A stretch of 64,000 nucleotides of DNA from Beijerinckiaceae bacterium (GCA_024304885.1 JALJOM010000003.1:530110-594109), one strand, 5' to 3'. Positions 14,910-26,889 are shown, counted from the stretch's first letter. Program-made: numbers and translations. Notes: generated from the letters alone by a model not told the origin.

Positions 14910-16379
14910 ATGTGGACATCGACAACACGACGCGGTTTCCTGCACGGTATAGTCGCGACGGGACTCTCGGCGACATCCGGGACATGCCTCGCCGGCGGCG
15001 GAGTCGGCACGCCGGTTCGGATCCGCAGAGAAATCTACGGCCTCGCCGCCGATGGTCCCGAGATCGCCGCGTTGAAGCGCGGAATCGCCGCGATGCAGGC
15101 GCGCCCGGCGGAGGATCCCACGAGCTGGCTGTTCCAGGCCGATATCCACGGCACCGACGATCCCTTGCCGTCCGGGAGCGGGCCGTGGAGCGACACCTGG
15201 AACACGTGCCAGCACGGCAGCTTCTTCTTCCTGTCGTGGCACCGGATGTATCTTTACTTTTTCGAGCGGATCCTTCGCGCGGCGAGCGGGGACTCCACCC
15301 TCACGCTTCCCTATTGGGACTATGACGCGCCGGAGCGGCGTGCCCTTCCCGAGGCCTTCCGCCGGCCCGCCGATGCGACGAACCCGCTTTTCGTCGCGGC
15401 ACGGCGACCGAGCATCAGAGCCGGCCAGCCCCTGCCCACGAGCGCGACCGGCGCCGCGCGAGCCCTCGCCACGGTGAATTTCGCCTCCGCCACCGGCTCG
15501 GGCGAGAGCTTCGGGGGGCAGGCGCTTTCCACGCCATCTCACTTCGACGGCCCGCCCGGTCGGCTGGAGTCGCAGCCCCACAACGTGATCCATGTGGCGC
15601 TCGGCGGCAACGACGGCTGGATGTCGGACCCCAACCTCGCGGCGCGCGACCCGATCTTCTGGCTCCATCACGCCAATATCGACCGGTTGTGGAAACGATG
15701 GCTGGCGCAGGGCGGTGGACGCCGAAATCCGACATCCGGTCCGTGGGCCACCACGGTCTTCAGCTTCGTCGACGAGACCGGCGCGATCGTCCGCTTGACT
15801 GGTGCGGATGTCGTCGACAGCGCGGGCCAGCTCGGCTACCGATACGATGACGAGCCCGGCGCTGTCGTCGCCGCGGGCGGAGCGGAATCCGAATCCATGG
15901 TTCCACCGGCACCGAGCCGTGTCCTCGCAGCCACACCTGCAGCCGAGGCGAGACTGCGCCTCGGCGGGCGCGATACGACCCTCGTGCTCACCCCACGCGT
16001 CGAAGGGGGGCCGGAGTCGGCCCTCGCGCCCGGCCGCCCCGCCGTCTTGTCCTTCGACGACATCGCCTACCGGCGTCCCGTCGGCGTCTACTACGAGGTC
16101 TATCTCAATCGCCCGACGAGCGCGCCGGCCGATCCGGAGGGTCCCTACTATGCCGGCAATCTCGCCTTCTTCGCGCTCGGGCACAAAGGCCCGGAAGGCG
16201 TGAGCGGAGCGCGCCTGACGCTCGACGCCCGTGTGGTTCTCGCCGACCAGATGCGGCTCGGGCTCTGGCGCGGCGGGGAGGTGAAGGTCGATCTCCACCC
16301 GGTCGGGGTCGAAACCACCGAGGCCGAAAGCGTCGTACCGACTGTCACGATCGGGCAGATCCGATTGCTCGGCAATTGA
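14910..16379 (+). CDS. Tat-exported tyrosinase (polyphenol oxidase-like copper enzyme)
   Basis: This 489-residue type 3 copper protein is the length of plant-type polyphenol oxidases. The N-terminus TTRRGFLHGIVATGL is a twin-arginine signal. CuA ligands: His80 (in ADIHGT), His102 (QHGSFFFLSWHR) and His111. CuB ligands: His224 and His228 (PHNVIH) and His253 or His254 (DPIFWLHHANIDRLWKRW). Cys100, two residues before His102, could form the thioether bond known in this class. A C-terminal beta-rich domain (about 330-489, with AVLSFDDIAYRRPVGVYYEV) resembles the shielding domain of plant enzymes. It would oxidise phenols to quinones in the periplasm. A caddie or copper chaperone gene is not adjacent. 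Confidence 0.9.
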   Translation: MWTSTTRRGFLHGIVATGLSATSGTCLAGGGVGTPVRIRREIYGLAADGPEIAALKRGIAAMQARPAEDPTSWLFQADIHGTDDPLPSGSGPWSDTWNTCQHGSFFFLSWHRMYLYFFERILRAASGDSTLTLPYWDYDAPERRALPEAFRRPADATNPLFVAARRPSIRAGQPLPTSATGAARALATVNFASATGSGESFGGQALSTPSHFDGPPGRLESQPHNVIHVALGGNDGWMSDPNLAARDPIFWLHHANIDRLWKRWLAQGGGRRNPTSGPWATTVFSFVDETGAIVRLTGADVVDSAGQLGYRYDDEPGAVVAAGGAESESMVPPAPSRVLAATPAAEARLRLGGRDTTLVLTPRVEGGPESALAPGRPAVLSFDDIAYRRPVGVYYEVYLNRPTSAPADPEGPYYAGNLAFFALGHKGPEGVSGARLTLDARVVLADQMRLGLWRGGEVKVDLHPVGVETTEAESVVPTVTIGQIRLLGN

Positions 16380-16525
16380 GGCCGGCCACGGCGCGAGACC
16401 GTCTTCGATCACGACCGGCGCGGCGCCGCAGGCAATGCGGCTCGTCCTGCGAGCCGCGCACATGGAACGATCAGCGCGCGTTTCCTGTTGACCTGCGGTC
16501 CTTGCAAAGGCGCGGCGGAGTGCTC

Positions 16526-17410
16526 ATGGCGCCTCGAGCCAATTGGAGAGGCTACCTCGGGATCGCGGCGCTGACTTGCCCCGTCGCGCTCTATACGGCT
16601 GCCTCGACGTCGCAGTGCATCGCCTTCCAAACCGTCAACCGGGAGACCGGCCATCGCGTCAAGCGGCAATATGTGGACAGCGAGACCGAGGAGCCCGTAG
16701 AGGCCGAGAACCAGGTGAAAGGCTACGAGGTCGGCAAGGACGAATATGTCGTGCTCGAGCCCGACGAGATCGCGGCCGCCGTCCCCGAAAGCGACAAGGT
16801 GCTCGCGGTGGAGACCTTCGTCCGCGACGACGACATCGACGATGCCTATCTCGATCGGCCCTATTATCTCGCCCCGGCCAATCCCGCCGCGGCCGAGGTC
16901 TTCGCGCTCTTCCGCGAGGGGGTGAAGCAAGCTCGCGTCGCAGCGATCGCGCGCGCGGTCTTGTTTCGACGGGTCCGCAAGCTCCTCGTCCGACCCTACG
17001 GCAAGGGCCTCGTCGCCACGACCCTCGCATTCGACTACGAGGTTCGCTCGGCATCCGAGGCCTTCGACGAGATCCCCGCGATCGAGATCGCCGGCGAGAT
17101 GCTCGATCTCGCGAAGCACATCATCGCGACGAAGACCGGAACCTTCGATCCGAGTGCCTTCTCCGATCGCTACGAGGCCGCGCTCGCCGAGGTCGTCCGG
17201 GCGAAGCTCGAGGGCAAGCCCCTTCCCGAGACGAAGGCTCCCGCCGCGGCGAAGGTCATCGACCTCATGGAGGCACTCCGGAAGAGCGCGGCGGCTGCGG
17301 AGAAGCCAGGCGGCTCGGGCAAGACTGCGCCGCGCAAGCGTAAGCAGACATCCGACGCCCCGAAGCGAAAGCCTGCGGCGAAACCGGCGACGCGGCGCAA
17401 GGCGGGATGA
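16526..17410 (+). CDS. ku: Ku protein (non-homologous end joining), copy 1
   Basis: This 294-residue protein begins MAPRANWRGYLGIAALTCPV, the usual start of bacterial Ku. It has the Ku beta-barrel core through about residue 250 (FQTVNRETGHRVKRQYVDSE, GYEVGKDEYVVLEPDEI), and ends in a Lys/Arg-rich tail (PRKRKQTSDAPKRKPAAKPA) that binds DNA in extended Ku proteins. Ku homodimers bind broken DNA ends and recruit LigD. The start at 16526 follows the conserved N-terminus; a longer open frame upstream is not used. ligD starts 3 bases after the stop, so the two form one operon. Confidence 0.95.
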   Translation: MAPRANWRGYLGIAALTCPVALYTAASTSQCIAFQTVNRETGHRVKRQYVDSETEEPVEAENQVKGYEVGKDEYVVLEPDEIAAAVPESDKVLAVETFVRDDDIDDAYLDRPYYLAPANPAAAEVFALFREGVKQARVAAIARAVLFRRVRKLLVRPYGKGLVATTLAFDYEVRSASEAFDEIPAIEIAGEMLDLAKHIIATKTGTFDPSAFSDRYEAALAEVVRAKLEGKPLPETKAPAAAKVIDLMEALRKSAAAAEKPGGSGKTAPRKRKQTSDAPKRKPAAKPATRRKAG

Positions 17411-17413
17411 TCC

Positions 17414-19909
17414 ATGTCGCTCGCGACCTACCGCAGCAAGCGGCGCTTCGGCAAGACGCCCGAGCCGAAGGGGCGCAAGGCAAAGGCCCAAGGCCGCGGC
17501 TTCGTCGTGCAGAAGCACGCGGCGCGGCGTCTCCACTACGATCTGCGGCTCGAGCTCGACGGGGTCCTGAAGAGCTGGGCGGTCACGCGAGGGCCCAGCC
17601 TCGTCCCCGGCGAGAAGCGCCTCGCTGTCGCCGTCGAGGACCACCCGATCGAATATGGCGCGTTCGAAGGCACGATCCCCAAGGGTGAATATGGCGGGGG
17701 AACCGTCATCGTCTGGGACCGCGGACTCTGGGATCCGCTGGGCGACCCGCACAAGGGGCTCGCCAAGGGCCACCTCGACTTCGAGCTCGACGGCGAGAAG
17801 CTTCGCGGAAAATGGCACCTCGTGCGCATGGCCAAGAAGCCGCGCGACAAGCACGACAATTGGCTCTTGATCAAGAGCGACGACGAAGCTGCACGAGACG
17901 CGAGGGCGCCAGACATTCTCGAAGAGCGTCCGGAATCGGTCGAGACCCGCCGCGAGATCGAGGATGTGGAAGGGGAAGCCGCCGGCTGGTCGTCGAAGAG
18001 CGGGAGAATTGTCGCGTCGAAGCGGGAAAGCTCCGCCACGCCGGCTCAGTTGCAAGGGGCGAGAAGGGCTCCGATGCCCGCCTTCGTTCCGCCCGCGCTC
18101 GCTTCTCCGGCACGCAAAGCGCCTTCGGGCAAGGGGTGGATCCACGAGATCAAGTTCGACGGCTATCGGCTCCAGGCGCGCATCGAAAGCGGAGAAGCCA
18201 AGCTTCTCACCCGCAGCGGGCTCGAGTGGACCGACAAGTTCGGCAGGGAGATCGTCCACGCATTCAAAGCCCTGCCGGTCGAGACCGCGTTGGTCGACGG
18301 CGAGCTCGTCGTCGAGACCGACACCGGCGTCTCCGATTTCTCGGCTCTTCAGGCGGACCTGAGCGAGGGGCGGACCGACCGCTTCGTCTTCTATGCCTTC
18401 GATCTCCTCTATCTCGACGGACGCGATCTGCGCCGCGTCCCGCTCGAAGCCCGCAAGTCGGCCTTGGCGAATCTTCTCGCCGAGCACCCGGGCGCCCTGC
18501 GTCGGAGCGAGCATTTCGAGGACGACGGCGAGCGCGTCCGCCGCCATGCCTGCCGTCTCGGCCTCGAAGGCATCGTCTCGAAGCGGCGCGATAGGCCGTA
18601 CCGCTCCGGCCGCACCCCGGATTGGCTCAAGGCCAAATGCGTCCTCAGGCAGGAATTCGTCATCGGCGGCTTCATGGCCTCGACAGTCTCGCGCAGAGCC
18701 GTCGGATCGCTCGCACTCGGCCTTTACGAGGGGAAGAAGCTCGTTCCTGTCGGACGGGTCGGCACGGGCTTCACCGCCTCCGTCGCCGAGGCCTTGTTGC
18801 GGCGGCTCGAGCCGCTTCGCGTGACGAAGAGTCCGTTCTCGCGCCCGCTCGACGCCGCGGCTGCGCGTCACCTTCGATATGTCGAGCCCGAGCTCGTCGC
18901 CGAGGTGGAGTTCCGCGGCTTCACGGCCGAGGGCAATCTGCGCCAAGCCTCCTTCAAGGGTCTGCGCGAGGACAAGCCGGCGCGCGAGGTGGCTCGCGAG
19001 GAAGAGGGCGAGACCATGCCCGACCAGCACCGTTCACAGGTGAAGCTCACGCATCCCGACCGAGTCTATTGGCCGGACGCAGGCGTTACGAAGGAAGGGC
19101 TCGCCGACTACTACATGGAGGTTTGGCCGAGGATCGCTCCCTTCGTCACGCGGCGTCCGCTGGCCCTTCTACGCTGTCCCGATGGCCTGGCGGGCGACTG
19201 CTTCTTCCAGAAACATGCCTGGAAGGGCCTCGACCGCAGCATTCGGCGTCTCGCGGATCCGAAGGACAAGGACGAGGATCCTGTTCTCGTGATCGAGGAC
19301 CTCGACGGTCTCGTCGCCCTCGTCCAAGCAGGAGTCCTCGAGATTCATCCTTGGGGCTCGACGACCGCGCATCTGGAGCGTCCCGACATCCTAGTCTTCG
19401 ATCTCGATCCCGGCGAGGGCGTGGCTTGGCAGGACGTGATCGAGGCTGCTTTCGAGGTTCGGAGCCGCCTCGCCGAGCTGGGGATGACAGGGTTCGTGAA
19501 GACCTCCGGAGGCAAGGGGCTCCATGTCGTCGTGCCGCTCGAGCCCAAGGCGACCTGGCCCGCGGCCAAGAGCTTCGCCAAGTCGATCGCGGACGAGATG
19601 AGCGCCGACGCGCCGGATCGGTTCGTCGCGACGATCACTAAAGCGAAGCGGCGCGGCAAAATTCTCGTCGACTATCTGCGCAACGGGCGCGGCGCCACGG
19701 CGGTCGCGCCCTACTCGACGCGGGCTCGGCCCGGAGCCTGCGTCTCCCTGCCGATCGACTGGACCGAGCTCGGCTCGATTACGGGAGCGGCCTATTTCAC
19801 CCTGGCCAATGCGCCGGCGCGCCTCGTCGACCTGTCCGCCGATCCTTGGGAGGGCTTCCGCGAGGCCGCGGTTCCAATCCCGGCTCCACGGCTCCGTCGG
19901 GGGGCCTGA
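17414..19909 (+). CDS. ligD: ATP-dependent DNA ligase D (PE-ligase-polymerase)
   Basis: This 831-residue protein has the three LigD domains in order. The phosphoesterase domain spans about 25-165 (HAARRLHYDLRLE with His41; VEDHPIEYGAFEGTIPKGEY). The ATP ligase domain spans about 220-520 (nucleophile Lys247 in EIKFDGYR; LVDGELVV; EGIVSKRRDRPYRSGRTPDW). The primase-polymerase domain spans about 540-820 (HPDRVYWPDAGVTKEGLADY; metal-binding Asp663 and Asp665 in VFDLDPG; TSGGKGLHVVVPL). Together these trim, fill and seal double-strand breaks held by Ku. Its stop abuts the stop of a convergent second ku gene. Confidence 0.97.
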   Translation: MSLATYRSKRRFGKTPEPKGRKAKAQGRGFVVQKHAARRLHYDLRLELDGVLKSWAVTRGPSLVPGEKRLAVAVEDHPIEYGAFEGTIPKGEYGGGTVIVWDRGLWDPLGDPHKGLAKGHLDFELDGEKLRGKWHLVRMAKKPRDKHDNWLLIKSDDEAARDARAPDILEERPESVETRREIEDVEGEAAGWSSKSGRIVASKRESSATPAQLQGARRAPMPAFVPPALASPARKAPSGKGWIHEIKFDGYRLQARIESGEAKLLTRSGLEWTDKFGREIVHAFKALPVETALVDGELVVETDTGVSDFSALQADLSEGRTDRFVFYAFDLLYLDGRDLRRVPLEARKSALANLLAEHPGALRRSEHFEDDGERVRRHACRLGLEGIVSKRRDRPYRSGRTPDWLKAKCVLRQEFVIGGFMASTVSRRAVGSLALGLYEGKKLVPVGRVGTGFTASVAEALLRRLEPLRVTKSPFSRPLDAAAARHLRYVEPELVAEVEFRGFTAEGNLRQASFKGLREDKPAREVAREEEGETMPDQHRSQVKLTHPDRVYWPDAGVTKEGLADYYMEVWPRIAPFVTRRPLALLRCPDGLAGDCFFQKHAWKGLDRSIRRLADPKDKDEDPVLVIEDLDGLVALVQAGVLEIHPWGSTTAHLERPDILVFDLDPGEGVAWQDVIEAAFEVRSRLAELGMTGFVKTSGGKGLHVVVPLEPKATWPAAKSFAKSIADEMSADAPDRFVATITKAKRRGKILVDYLRNGRGATAVAPYSTRARPGACVSLPIDWTELGSITGAAYFTLANAPARLVDLSADPWEGFREAAVPIPAPRLRRGA

Positions 19910-20713
19910 CTATTTCTTCGGCCGCTTTTCCTCCGAGGCGATGCTCCTTCGAAGGGCGTCCATGATGCTGACGACGTTGCGCGGGGGCGGTTCAGCCGCG
20001 TGTTTTTTCGGCGCCGCGCGCTTGCCCTTCGTCTTGGCAGCGATGATCTCGAGCAATTTCTCCTGGACCGGATCGGCGGCGAGCTTCGGGTCCCACGGCT
20101 TCGTTCGCTCCTCGATGAGCCTCTCGAGAAGCGCGAGGGGCTCGGGATCGGCAGCGGCGTCCGCGAGACCCTCGAAATAGGGCGCCGGGTCGCGCAGCTC
20201 CTCGCCATAGCGCAGCGTCCAGAGCACGATGCCGCGATCGCGCGGCCGCAGCAGGACCGCGCGTTCCCGTCGATAAAGGACGAGGCGCGAGATTCCGGCG
20301 GTCCCGGTCGCCTCCATCGCGGCACGTATGACCGAGAACGCTTCCTCGCCAACCGGATCGTCGGGCACGAGGTAATGAGGCTTGTCGTACCAAATCCGGT
20401 CGATCGACTCCTTCGTGACGAAGGTCTCGATATCGATCGTATGCGTGCTCTCGAGCGCGACGCTCTCGATCTCCTCGTCCTCGAGAACGATGTAGCGATC
20501 CTCTGCGGAGGCGTAGCCCTTCCCCGCATTCTCCGGATCGACCGGATCGCCGGTTTCGGCGTCGACGTAGCGGCTGACGACACGGTTCCCGGTCACTCGG
20601 TTCAATGTATGGAAGCGGACCTTCTCGGTCTCTGTCGTCGCCGACATCATCGCGACGGGGCAGGTCACGAGCGAGAGCTTGAGATAGCCTTTCCAGAATG
20701 ATCGAGGCGCCAT
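19910..20713 (-). CDS. ku: Ku protein, copy 2
   Basis: This 267-residue Ku homologue starts MAPRSFWKGYLKLSLVTCPV and contains the core motifs FHTLNRVTGNRVVSRYVDAE and GYASAEDRYIVLEDEEIESV. The C-terminus is shorter and less basic than copy 1, ending RNVVSIMDALRRSIASEEKR, which is typical of one class in multi-Ku Hyphomicrobiales. It converges on ligD with no spacer. In species with several Ku proteins, different pairs work in different growth states or form heterodimers. The longer open frame upstream is rejected because the conserved start lies at 20713. Confidence 0.93.
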   Translation of the reverse strand: MAPRSFWKGYLKLSLVTCPVAMMSATTETEKVRFHTLNRVTGNRVVSRYVDAETGDPVDPENAGKGYASAEDRYIVLEDEEIESVALESTHTIDIETFVTKESIDRIWYDKPHYLVPDDPVGEEAFSVIRAAMEATGTAGISRLVLYRRERAVLLRPRDRGIVLWTLRYGEELRDPAPYFEGLADAAADPEPLALLERLIEERTKPWDPKLAADPVQEKLLEIIAAKTKGKRAAPKKHAAEPPPRNVVSIMDALRRSIASEEKRPKK

Positions 20714-20799
20714 GGGTCGCACGCACGCTGTGAGAGCCGCCTCGCAGGAATGCCATCGAGCCGAATAGGGTTCCCGGGCCGTGCGACGAAACCGCCACG

Positions 20800-22014
20800 T
20801 CACAAATAGCTCAACCACCAATCGCGCCGGCGTTGCTTGACGCCGGCATACCAACGGCAGGCAGGGTAGAGCGCCGCGACGATTACGAGCCAGGCCATGT
20901 AGGTGCCGGCGAGGCTCAGGCCGAGCCCCGCGGGGAGCTCGGCTCCCTTCCCGAGGCTTCGCAACTGGTCGAGGGTGAAGCCTTCGGCGAGCCAAAGCCC
21001 GACCGATGCGAGGATCGCAACATAGAGATGCAGCACGTAGAAGAACAAGGGCACCCGCCCGAAGGTCGCGAGCACCTCGCCGACGATGCCTCCCAGGCGG
21101 TCCATGACCGGCATCAGAACGAGCATCGGCCCCAGCGTAACCGAGGCATAGAGGAGGGAAGGCGGGTATTTCGTGACATCGAGCAGGGCGAGCATGGTCG
21201 TCACGTTGTCGATCTGTGGGCTCCAAGGGCGTGGATCGCCATAGGAATTCGTGGCGCGCAACACCAGGAAAACCACGATCGCGGCGAGGCCGATCAGGAC
21301 GAGCTTTCGATCGCGCTTCGCTGCGGGTTCCTGGAAGAGGCTCCCGAGCCCGTAGCCGAGGGCCATGATGGCGATCCACGGCAGCACGGGGTAGACGAGC
21401 CGACCGCGCAAGCCGAAAGGCAGAGCGCCCGGCTCGTGCAGCATCGACCACAAGGGTGCCCAGCCGCCGAACGCCGGCGCATGGATGTGATCGAGCATGT
21501 TGTGGCCGATCAGGACGATCGCGCCGACGAGCAGCACGACTCGTGCCTGCAGAAAGACGAGGCCCGAAAGCGCTATCATGGCGATGCCGATCGCCCAGAG
21601 CGTTCCGAGATAGATCGGTCCGAAATCGAGGCGCCAAACCGGGCTGATGACGAAAATGTCGAGAAGGACGAGCCCGGCTCCACGGCTCGAAAGGAACCAG
21701 GCGAGCTGCCCGCGCGTCGCGAGCTTTTCTCCGTGCAGGAAGGCCGACACGCCGGCGAGAAAGACGAAGGTCGGAGCGCAGAAATGCGTGATGAACCGCG
21801 TCAGGAAGAGCGTCGGGGTGGTCCGCGTCAGATCCAAGGGGTCGAAGAGGAAGGCATCCGTGTTGAAGAAGTCGCGCACGTGGTCGAGCGCCATGAGGAT
21901 GATCACGAGCCCGCGCATCCGGTCGATCGAGGGCAGGCGGCTGCCCGCCTGCGCCGAAACGGGCGAAGCTCCTTCGGACGGCCGGGTCTCGGCACGGGCG
22001 ATGGCTTCGGTCAT
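20800..22014 (-). CDS. DUF1624-type multi-pass membrane protein (acyltransferase-like)
   Basis: This 404-residue protein has about 10 hydrophobic segments. The hallmark N-terminal region is RLPSIDRMRGLVIILMALDHVRDFFN, where the Arg and the ALDH motif are shared with the heparan-alpha-glucosaminide N-acetyltransferase-like (DUF1624/YeiB-like) group. FCAPTFVFLAGVSAFL follows. These integral proteins are thought to move acyl groups across the membrane onto sugars; the substrate is unknown. It is the gene upstream of ku copy 2, same strand, with about 85 bases between. It is divergent from prfC. Confidence 0.8.
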   Translation of the reverse strand: MTEAIARAETRPSEGASPVSAQAGSRLPSIDRMRGLVIILMALDHVRDFFNTDAFLFDPLDLTRTTPTLFLTRFITHFCAPTFVFLAGVSAFLHGEKLATRGQLAWFLSSRGAGLVLLDIFVISPVWRLDFGPIYLGTLWAIGIAMIALSGLVFLQARVVLLVGAIVLIGHNMLDHIHAPAFGGWAPLWSMLHEPGALPFGLRGRLVYPVLPWIAIMALGYGLGSLFQEPAAKRDRKLVLIGLAAIVVFLVLRATNSYGDPRPWSPQIDNVTTMLALLDVTKYPPSLLYASVTLGPMLVLMPVMDRLGGIVGEVLATFGRVPLFFYVLHLYVAILASVGLWLAEGFTLDQLRSLGKGAELPAGLGLSLAGTYMAWLVIVAALYPACRWYAGVKQRRRDWWLSYL

Positions 22015-22129
22015 CGTATTCCCTCTCTCGGCCGACGGTGCCCTGTCCTCACGACGCTGAAACCGGCCGACCGGCGCCGATTCTCGTCGTCATTGACAAT
22101 ATAGCCGCCCCTTGCCACCTAGCCCTCGC

Positions 22130-23710
<1,581 letters not shown>

Positions 23711-23905
23711 CGAGGTCGGCCGCGACGTGGCGCGTTGAGTTCGTAGCTGCCGCGATCGTCATATCCGGTTCACTCGACGATCCTATTGGTTCCCGCTCGG
23801 TGGATTGTGACTTGCCAAGAGAGCCGCGGACCGGCACCTTGGTCGGGGCCGCAATCGGCGCCCGATCGAACGAGCGGGGCGAGTATCGTGAGTTCGCAGG
23901 ATCGA

Positions 23906-24883
23906 ATGAAGCGATCACGGTTGCGGATCCGGCACTACGCGCAGACGTGCCGATCGTTTGCGAGGCAGGGAATTTCGAAGAGCCTGCACGAGGCGTTCTT
24001 GCGCATCGCGTGCCGCCTGAGCCCCCTCGCGCTGCTTGTCTTGACGGCATGTGAACCGGCCGTGCTCGACCCGCTAGGGCCTGTCGGGGGCGCCGAAAAG
24101 TCGATCCTGATCGACTCGCTCGCCATCATGCTCGCCATCGTGCTTCCGACGATCGCCGCGACCCTTGCCTTCGCCTGGTGGTTTCGCGCCTCCAACAGAC
24201 GGGCCGCCTACTTGCCCGATTGGGCCTTTTCGGGACGTATCGAGCTCGTCGTTTGGAGCATACCTACGCTGGTCGTCATGCTGCTCGGTGGCGTGGCCTG
24301 GATCGGTTCGCACGAGCTCGACCCGCCAAGACCTCTGGCGTCGCCGGCCCCAACGTTCGAGGTGCAGGTCGTCTCGTTGGATTGGAAATGGCTCTTCATC
24401 TATCCGAGCCAGGGCGTGGCGAGCGTCAACCGGCTCGTGATTCCCGCCGGAGCGCCGATTCGATTCACGCTGACGTCGGCGAGCGTGATGAATGCCTTCT
24501 TCATCCCGCAGCTCGGCAGCATGATCTACACCATGAACGGCATGCAGACGCAGCTCTATCTGCAATCCGACACGCCCGGTACGTTCCGGGGTCTGTCGAG
24601 CCACTTCAGCGGTGACGGATTCGCGGACATGCATTTCGACGTTCGCGCCGTGCCGGCAGAGCGCTTCGACTCCTGGGTCGACGCGGCGCGCGACAAGGGC
24701 CCGACCCTCGACGTCGAGACCTACACTGCCCTGGCACGGCAGAGCACGAATGTCGCTCCATACACCTTCCGTGCGACGGAACCGGGCTTGTTTCAGCAAA
24801 TCGTCATGCAGAAACTGCCGCCGGGGCCGGGCCCCGAGAAGGGGCGTCCGACTCCGGATGTATCGCCGCGCACGGGGACCTGA
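23906..24883 (+). CDS. cyoA: Cytochrome bo3-type quinol oxidase subunit II
   Basis: This 325-residue lipoprotein has lipobox LTAC with Cys49, two transmembrane helices (about 65-90 and 110-135) and a C-terminal cupredoxin-like domain. The CuA-binding cysteines and histidines of cytochrome c oxidases are absent: the segment reads [20 protein letters not shown], as in bo3 quinol oxidases. It accepts electrons from ubiquinol rather than cytochrome c. The start at 23906 has AGGA upstream; the longer frame from 23786 adds a residue-poor extension. It is the first gene of cyoABCD, with cyoB starting 3 bases after its stop. Confidence 0.93.
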   Translation: MKRSRLRIRHYAQTCRSFARQGISKSLHEAFLRIACRLSPLALLVLTACEPAVLDPLGPVGGAEKSILIDSLAIMLAIVLPTIAATLAFAWWFRASNRRAAYLPDWAFSGRIELVVWSIPTLVVMLLGGVAWIGSHELDPPRPLASPAPTFEVQVVSLDWKWLFIYPSQGVASVNRLVIPAGAPIRFTLTSASVMNAFFIPQLGSMIYTMNGMQTQLYLQSDTPGTFRGLSSHFSGDGFADMHFDVRAVPAERFDSWVDAARDKGPTLDVETYTALARQSTNVAPYTFRATEPGLFQQIVMQKLPPGPGPEKGRPTPDVSPRTGT

Positions 24884-24885
24884 AC

Positions 24886-26889
24886 ATGTGGGGTAAGCTC
24901 AGCTGGGCGGCAATTCCCTTGGACCAGCCGATTCCGCTGGTCGCTTCGGGCGTCGTGATCGCGGTCGTCGTCAGCGTCCTCGCCCTCGTCGTCCTGAAAG
25001 GATGGTTTCCTTATCTCTGGCGAGAATGGATCACGAGCGTCGACCACAAGCGCATCGGGATCATGTACATCGTCCTCGCGATGGTCATGCTGCTGCGCGG
25101 CTTCTCCGACGCGATCATGATGCGCTCGCAACAGGCTCTCGCGTTCCAGTCCGAAGGCTATCTGCCGCCCGAGCACTACGACCAGATCTTCTCGGCGCAT
25201 GGAACGCTGATGATCTTCTTCGTCGCGATGCCCTTCGTCATCGGATTGATGAACTTCGTCGTGCCGCTGCAGCTCGGGGTCCGGGATGTCGCCTTCCCGA
25301 CGCTCAACTCGGTCGGCTTCTGGCTCACCGCGACCGGGGCCTTGCTCGTCAATATCTCGTTGCTCGTGGGGGAATTCGCGCGGACCGGCTGGCTGCCGTT
25401 TCCGCCGCTCTCGGAGCTGACCTACTCGCCCGGGGTCGGGGTCGACTACTACCTTTGGGCGTTGGAGATATCGGGCATCGGCACGCTCGTCGCGGCGATC
25501 AATCTCGTGACGACGGTGTTGAAGCTTCACGCTCCCGGCATGACCTATATGCGCATGCCGATGTTCTGCTGGACGACGCTCGCCTCGAACCTGCTCATCG
25601 TCGCGGCGTTCCCGATCCTCACCGCGACCCTGACCATGCTCGTGCTGGATCGCTACCTCGGCTTTCATTTCTTCACCAATGAAGCCGGCGGCAACATGAT
25701 GATGTTCGTCAACCTGATCTGGGCGTGGGGGCATCCCGAGGTCTATATTCTCGTCCTCCCGGCGTTCGGCGTATTTTCCGAGGTGGTCTCGACGTTCTCC
25801 GGCAAGCCGCTTTTCGGCTATCGCTCGATGGTGGCCGCGACGATGGTCATTTGCATCCTGTCGTTCACGGTCTGGCTGCACCACTTCTTCACGATGGGTG
25901 CCGGCGCCGACGTCAACGCGATCTTCGGAATCCTGTCGATGATCATCGCGGTGCCGACCGGCGTCAAGGTCTTCAACTGGCTCTTCACGATGTACGGCGG
26001 CCGGATCGTCTACGCGACGCCGATGCTGTGGTCGATCGGCTTCATGGTGACCTTCGTGATCGGCGGGATGACCGGGGTCCTGCTCGCGGTCCCCCCTGTG
26101 GATTTCGTCCTGCACAACAGCCTTTTCCTGGTTGCCCATTTTCACAACGTCATCATCGGAGGCGTCCTCTTCGGCGCATTCGCCGGCTACACCTATTGGT
26201 TTCCCAAGGCCTTCGGCTTCCGCTTGCACGAAGGGCTCGGCAAGGCCTCCTTCTGGTGCTGGATCACGGGCTTCTACGTCGCTTTCATGCCTCTCTACGT
26301 CCTCGGGCTCATGGGCATGACCCGCCGGATGCAGCACTACGACGTCGCGGCCTGGCATCCCTGGCTGGTGATCGCCGCCGGCGGCGCGGCGATCATCCTG
26401 CTCGGCATCGGCCTGCAGATCGCGCAGCTCGTCGTCAGCATTCGCCGCCGCCACGAGCTGCGCGACGAGACCGGCGATCCGTGGAACGGACGCTCGCTCG
26501 AATGGGCGACCTCCTCGCCTCCGCCGGTCTTCAACTTCGCGGTGCTGCCTCGCATCGAGGGCGAGGAGGCCTATTGGGGCATGAAGGAGCGTGCATCCAA
26601 GGATGTGATCCTCGGCCCGGAGCCCTCCTATCGGGATATCGAGATGCCGAGAAACAGCGCGACCGGATTCGTCTGCGCCTTCTTTGCGACAATCATGGGA
26701 TTCTCGCTGATCTGGCATATTTGGTGGCTGGTCGGCGTCGCGATTGTGGGCGCCTACGCGACCTTCGTCGTCTTCGCGTGGCGGGACAGGGACGAGTACG
26801 TCATTTTGGCGGAATCCGTGGCGCGCATCGATCGAGCCAATCGACGCGCTCGGCGTGTGATGCTCGGCGAGCGTGAGCTGGTGTCATGA
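24886..26889 (+). CDS. cyoB: Cytochrome bo3-type quinol oxidase subunit I
   Basis: This is the 667-residue catalytic heme-copper subunit. Visible ligands: low-spin heme His in [16 protein letters not shown], the His-Tyr pair and CuB ligand in [17 protein letters not shown], the CuB His pair in WLHHFFTMG, and the heme His pair in [12 protein letters not shown]. The proton-channel residues of A-family oxidases (GHPEVY) are present. It reduces O2 to water in the inner membrane while pumping protons. The C-terminal extension of about 100 residues past helix 12 is the bo3 form. It overlaps cyoC by 4 bases. Confidence 0.97.
   Translation: MWGKLSWAAIPLDQPIPLVASGVVIAVVVSVLALVVLKGWFPYLWREWITSVDHKRIGIMYIVLAMVMLLRGFSDAIMMRSQQALAFQSEGYLPPEHYDQIFSAHGTLMIFFVAMPFVIGLMNFVVPLQLGVRDVAFPTLNSVGFWLTATGALLVNISLLVGEFARTGWLPFPPLSELTYSPGVGVDYYLWALEISGIGTLVAAINLVTTVLKLHAPGMTYMRMPMFCWTTLASNLLIVAAFPILTATLTMLVLDRYLGFHFFTNEAGGNMMMFVNLIWAWGHPEVYILVLPAFGVFSEVVSTFSGKPLFGYRSMVAATMVICILSFTVWLHHFFTMGAGADVNAIFGILSMIIAVPTGVKVFNWLFTMYGGRIVYATPMLWSIGFMVTFVIGGMTGVLLAVPPVDFVLHNSLFLVAHFHNVIIGGVLFGAFAGYTYWFPKAFGFRLHEGLGKASFWCWITGFYVAFMPLYVLGLMGMTRRMQHYDVAAWHPWLVIAAGGAAIILLGIGLQIAQLVVSIRRRHELRDETGDPWNGRSLEWATSSPPPVFNFAVLPRIEGEEAYWGMKERASKDVILGPEPSYRDIEMPRNSATGFVCAFFATIMGFSLIWHIWWLVGVAIVGAYATFVVFAWRDRDEYVILAESVARIDRANRRARRVMLGERELVS

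Noticed and set aside
20714-21637. Extension of ku copy 2 to a 575-codon frame
   Set aside because: The extra part is antisense-like Arg/Ala-rich sequence over the membrane protein gene; Ku proteins start at the conserved MAPR motif.
24793-26718. 641-codon open frame on the minus strand, antisense to cyoB
   Set aside because: It is a shadow of the GC-rich cyoB gene: its protein is a low-complexity mix of Asp, Glu, His and Arg with no domain.
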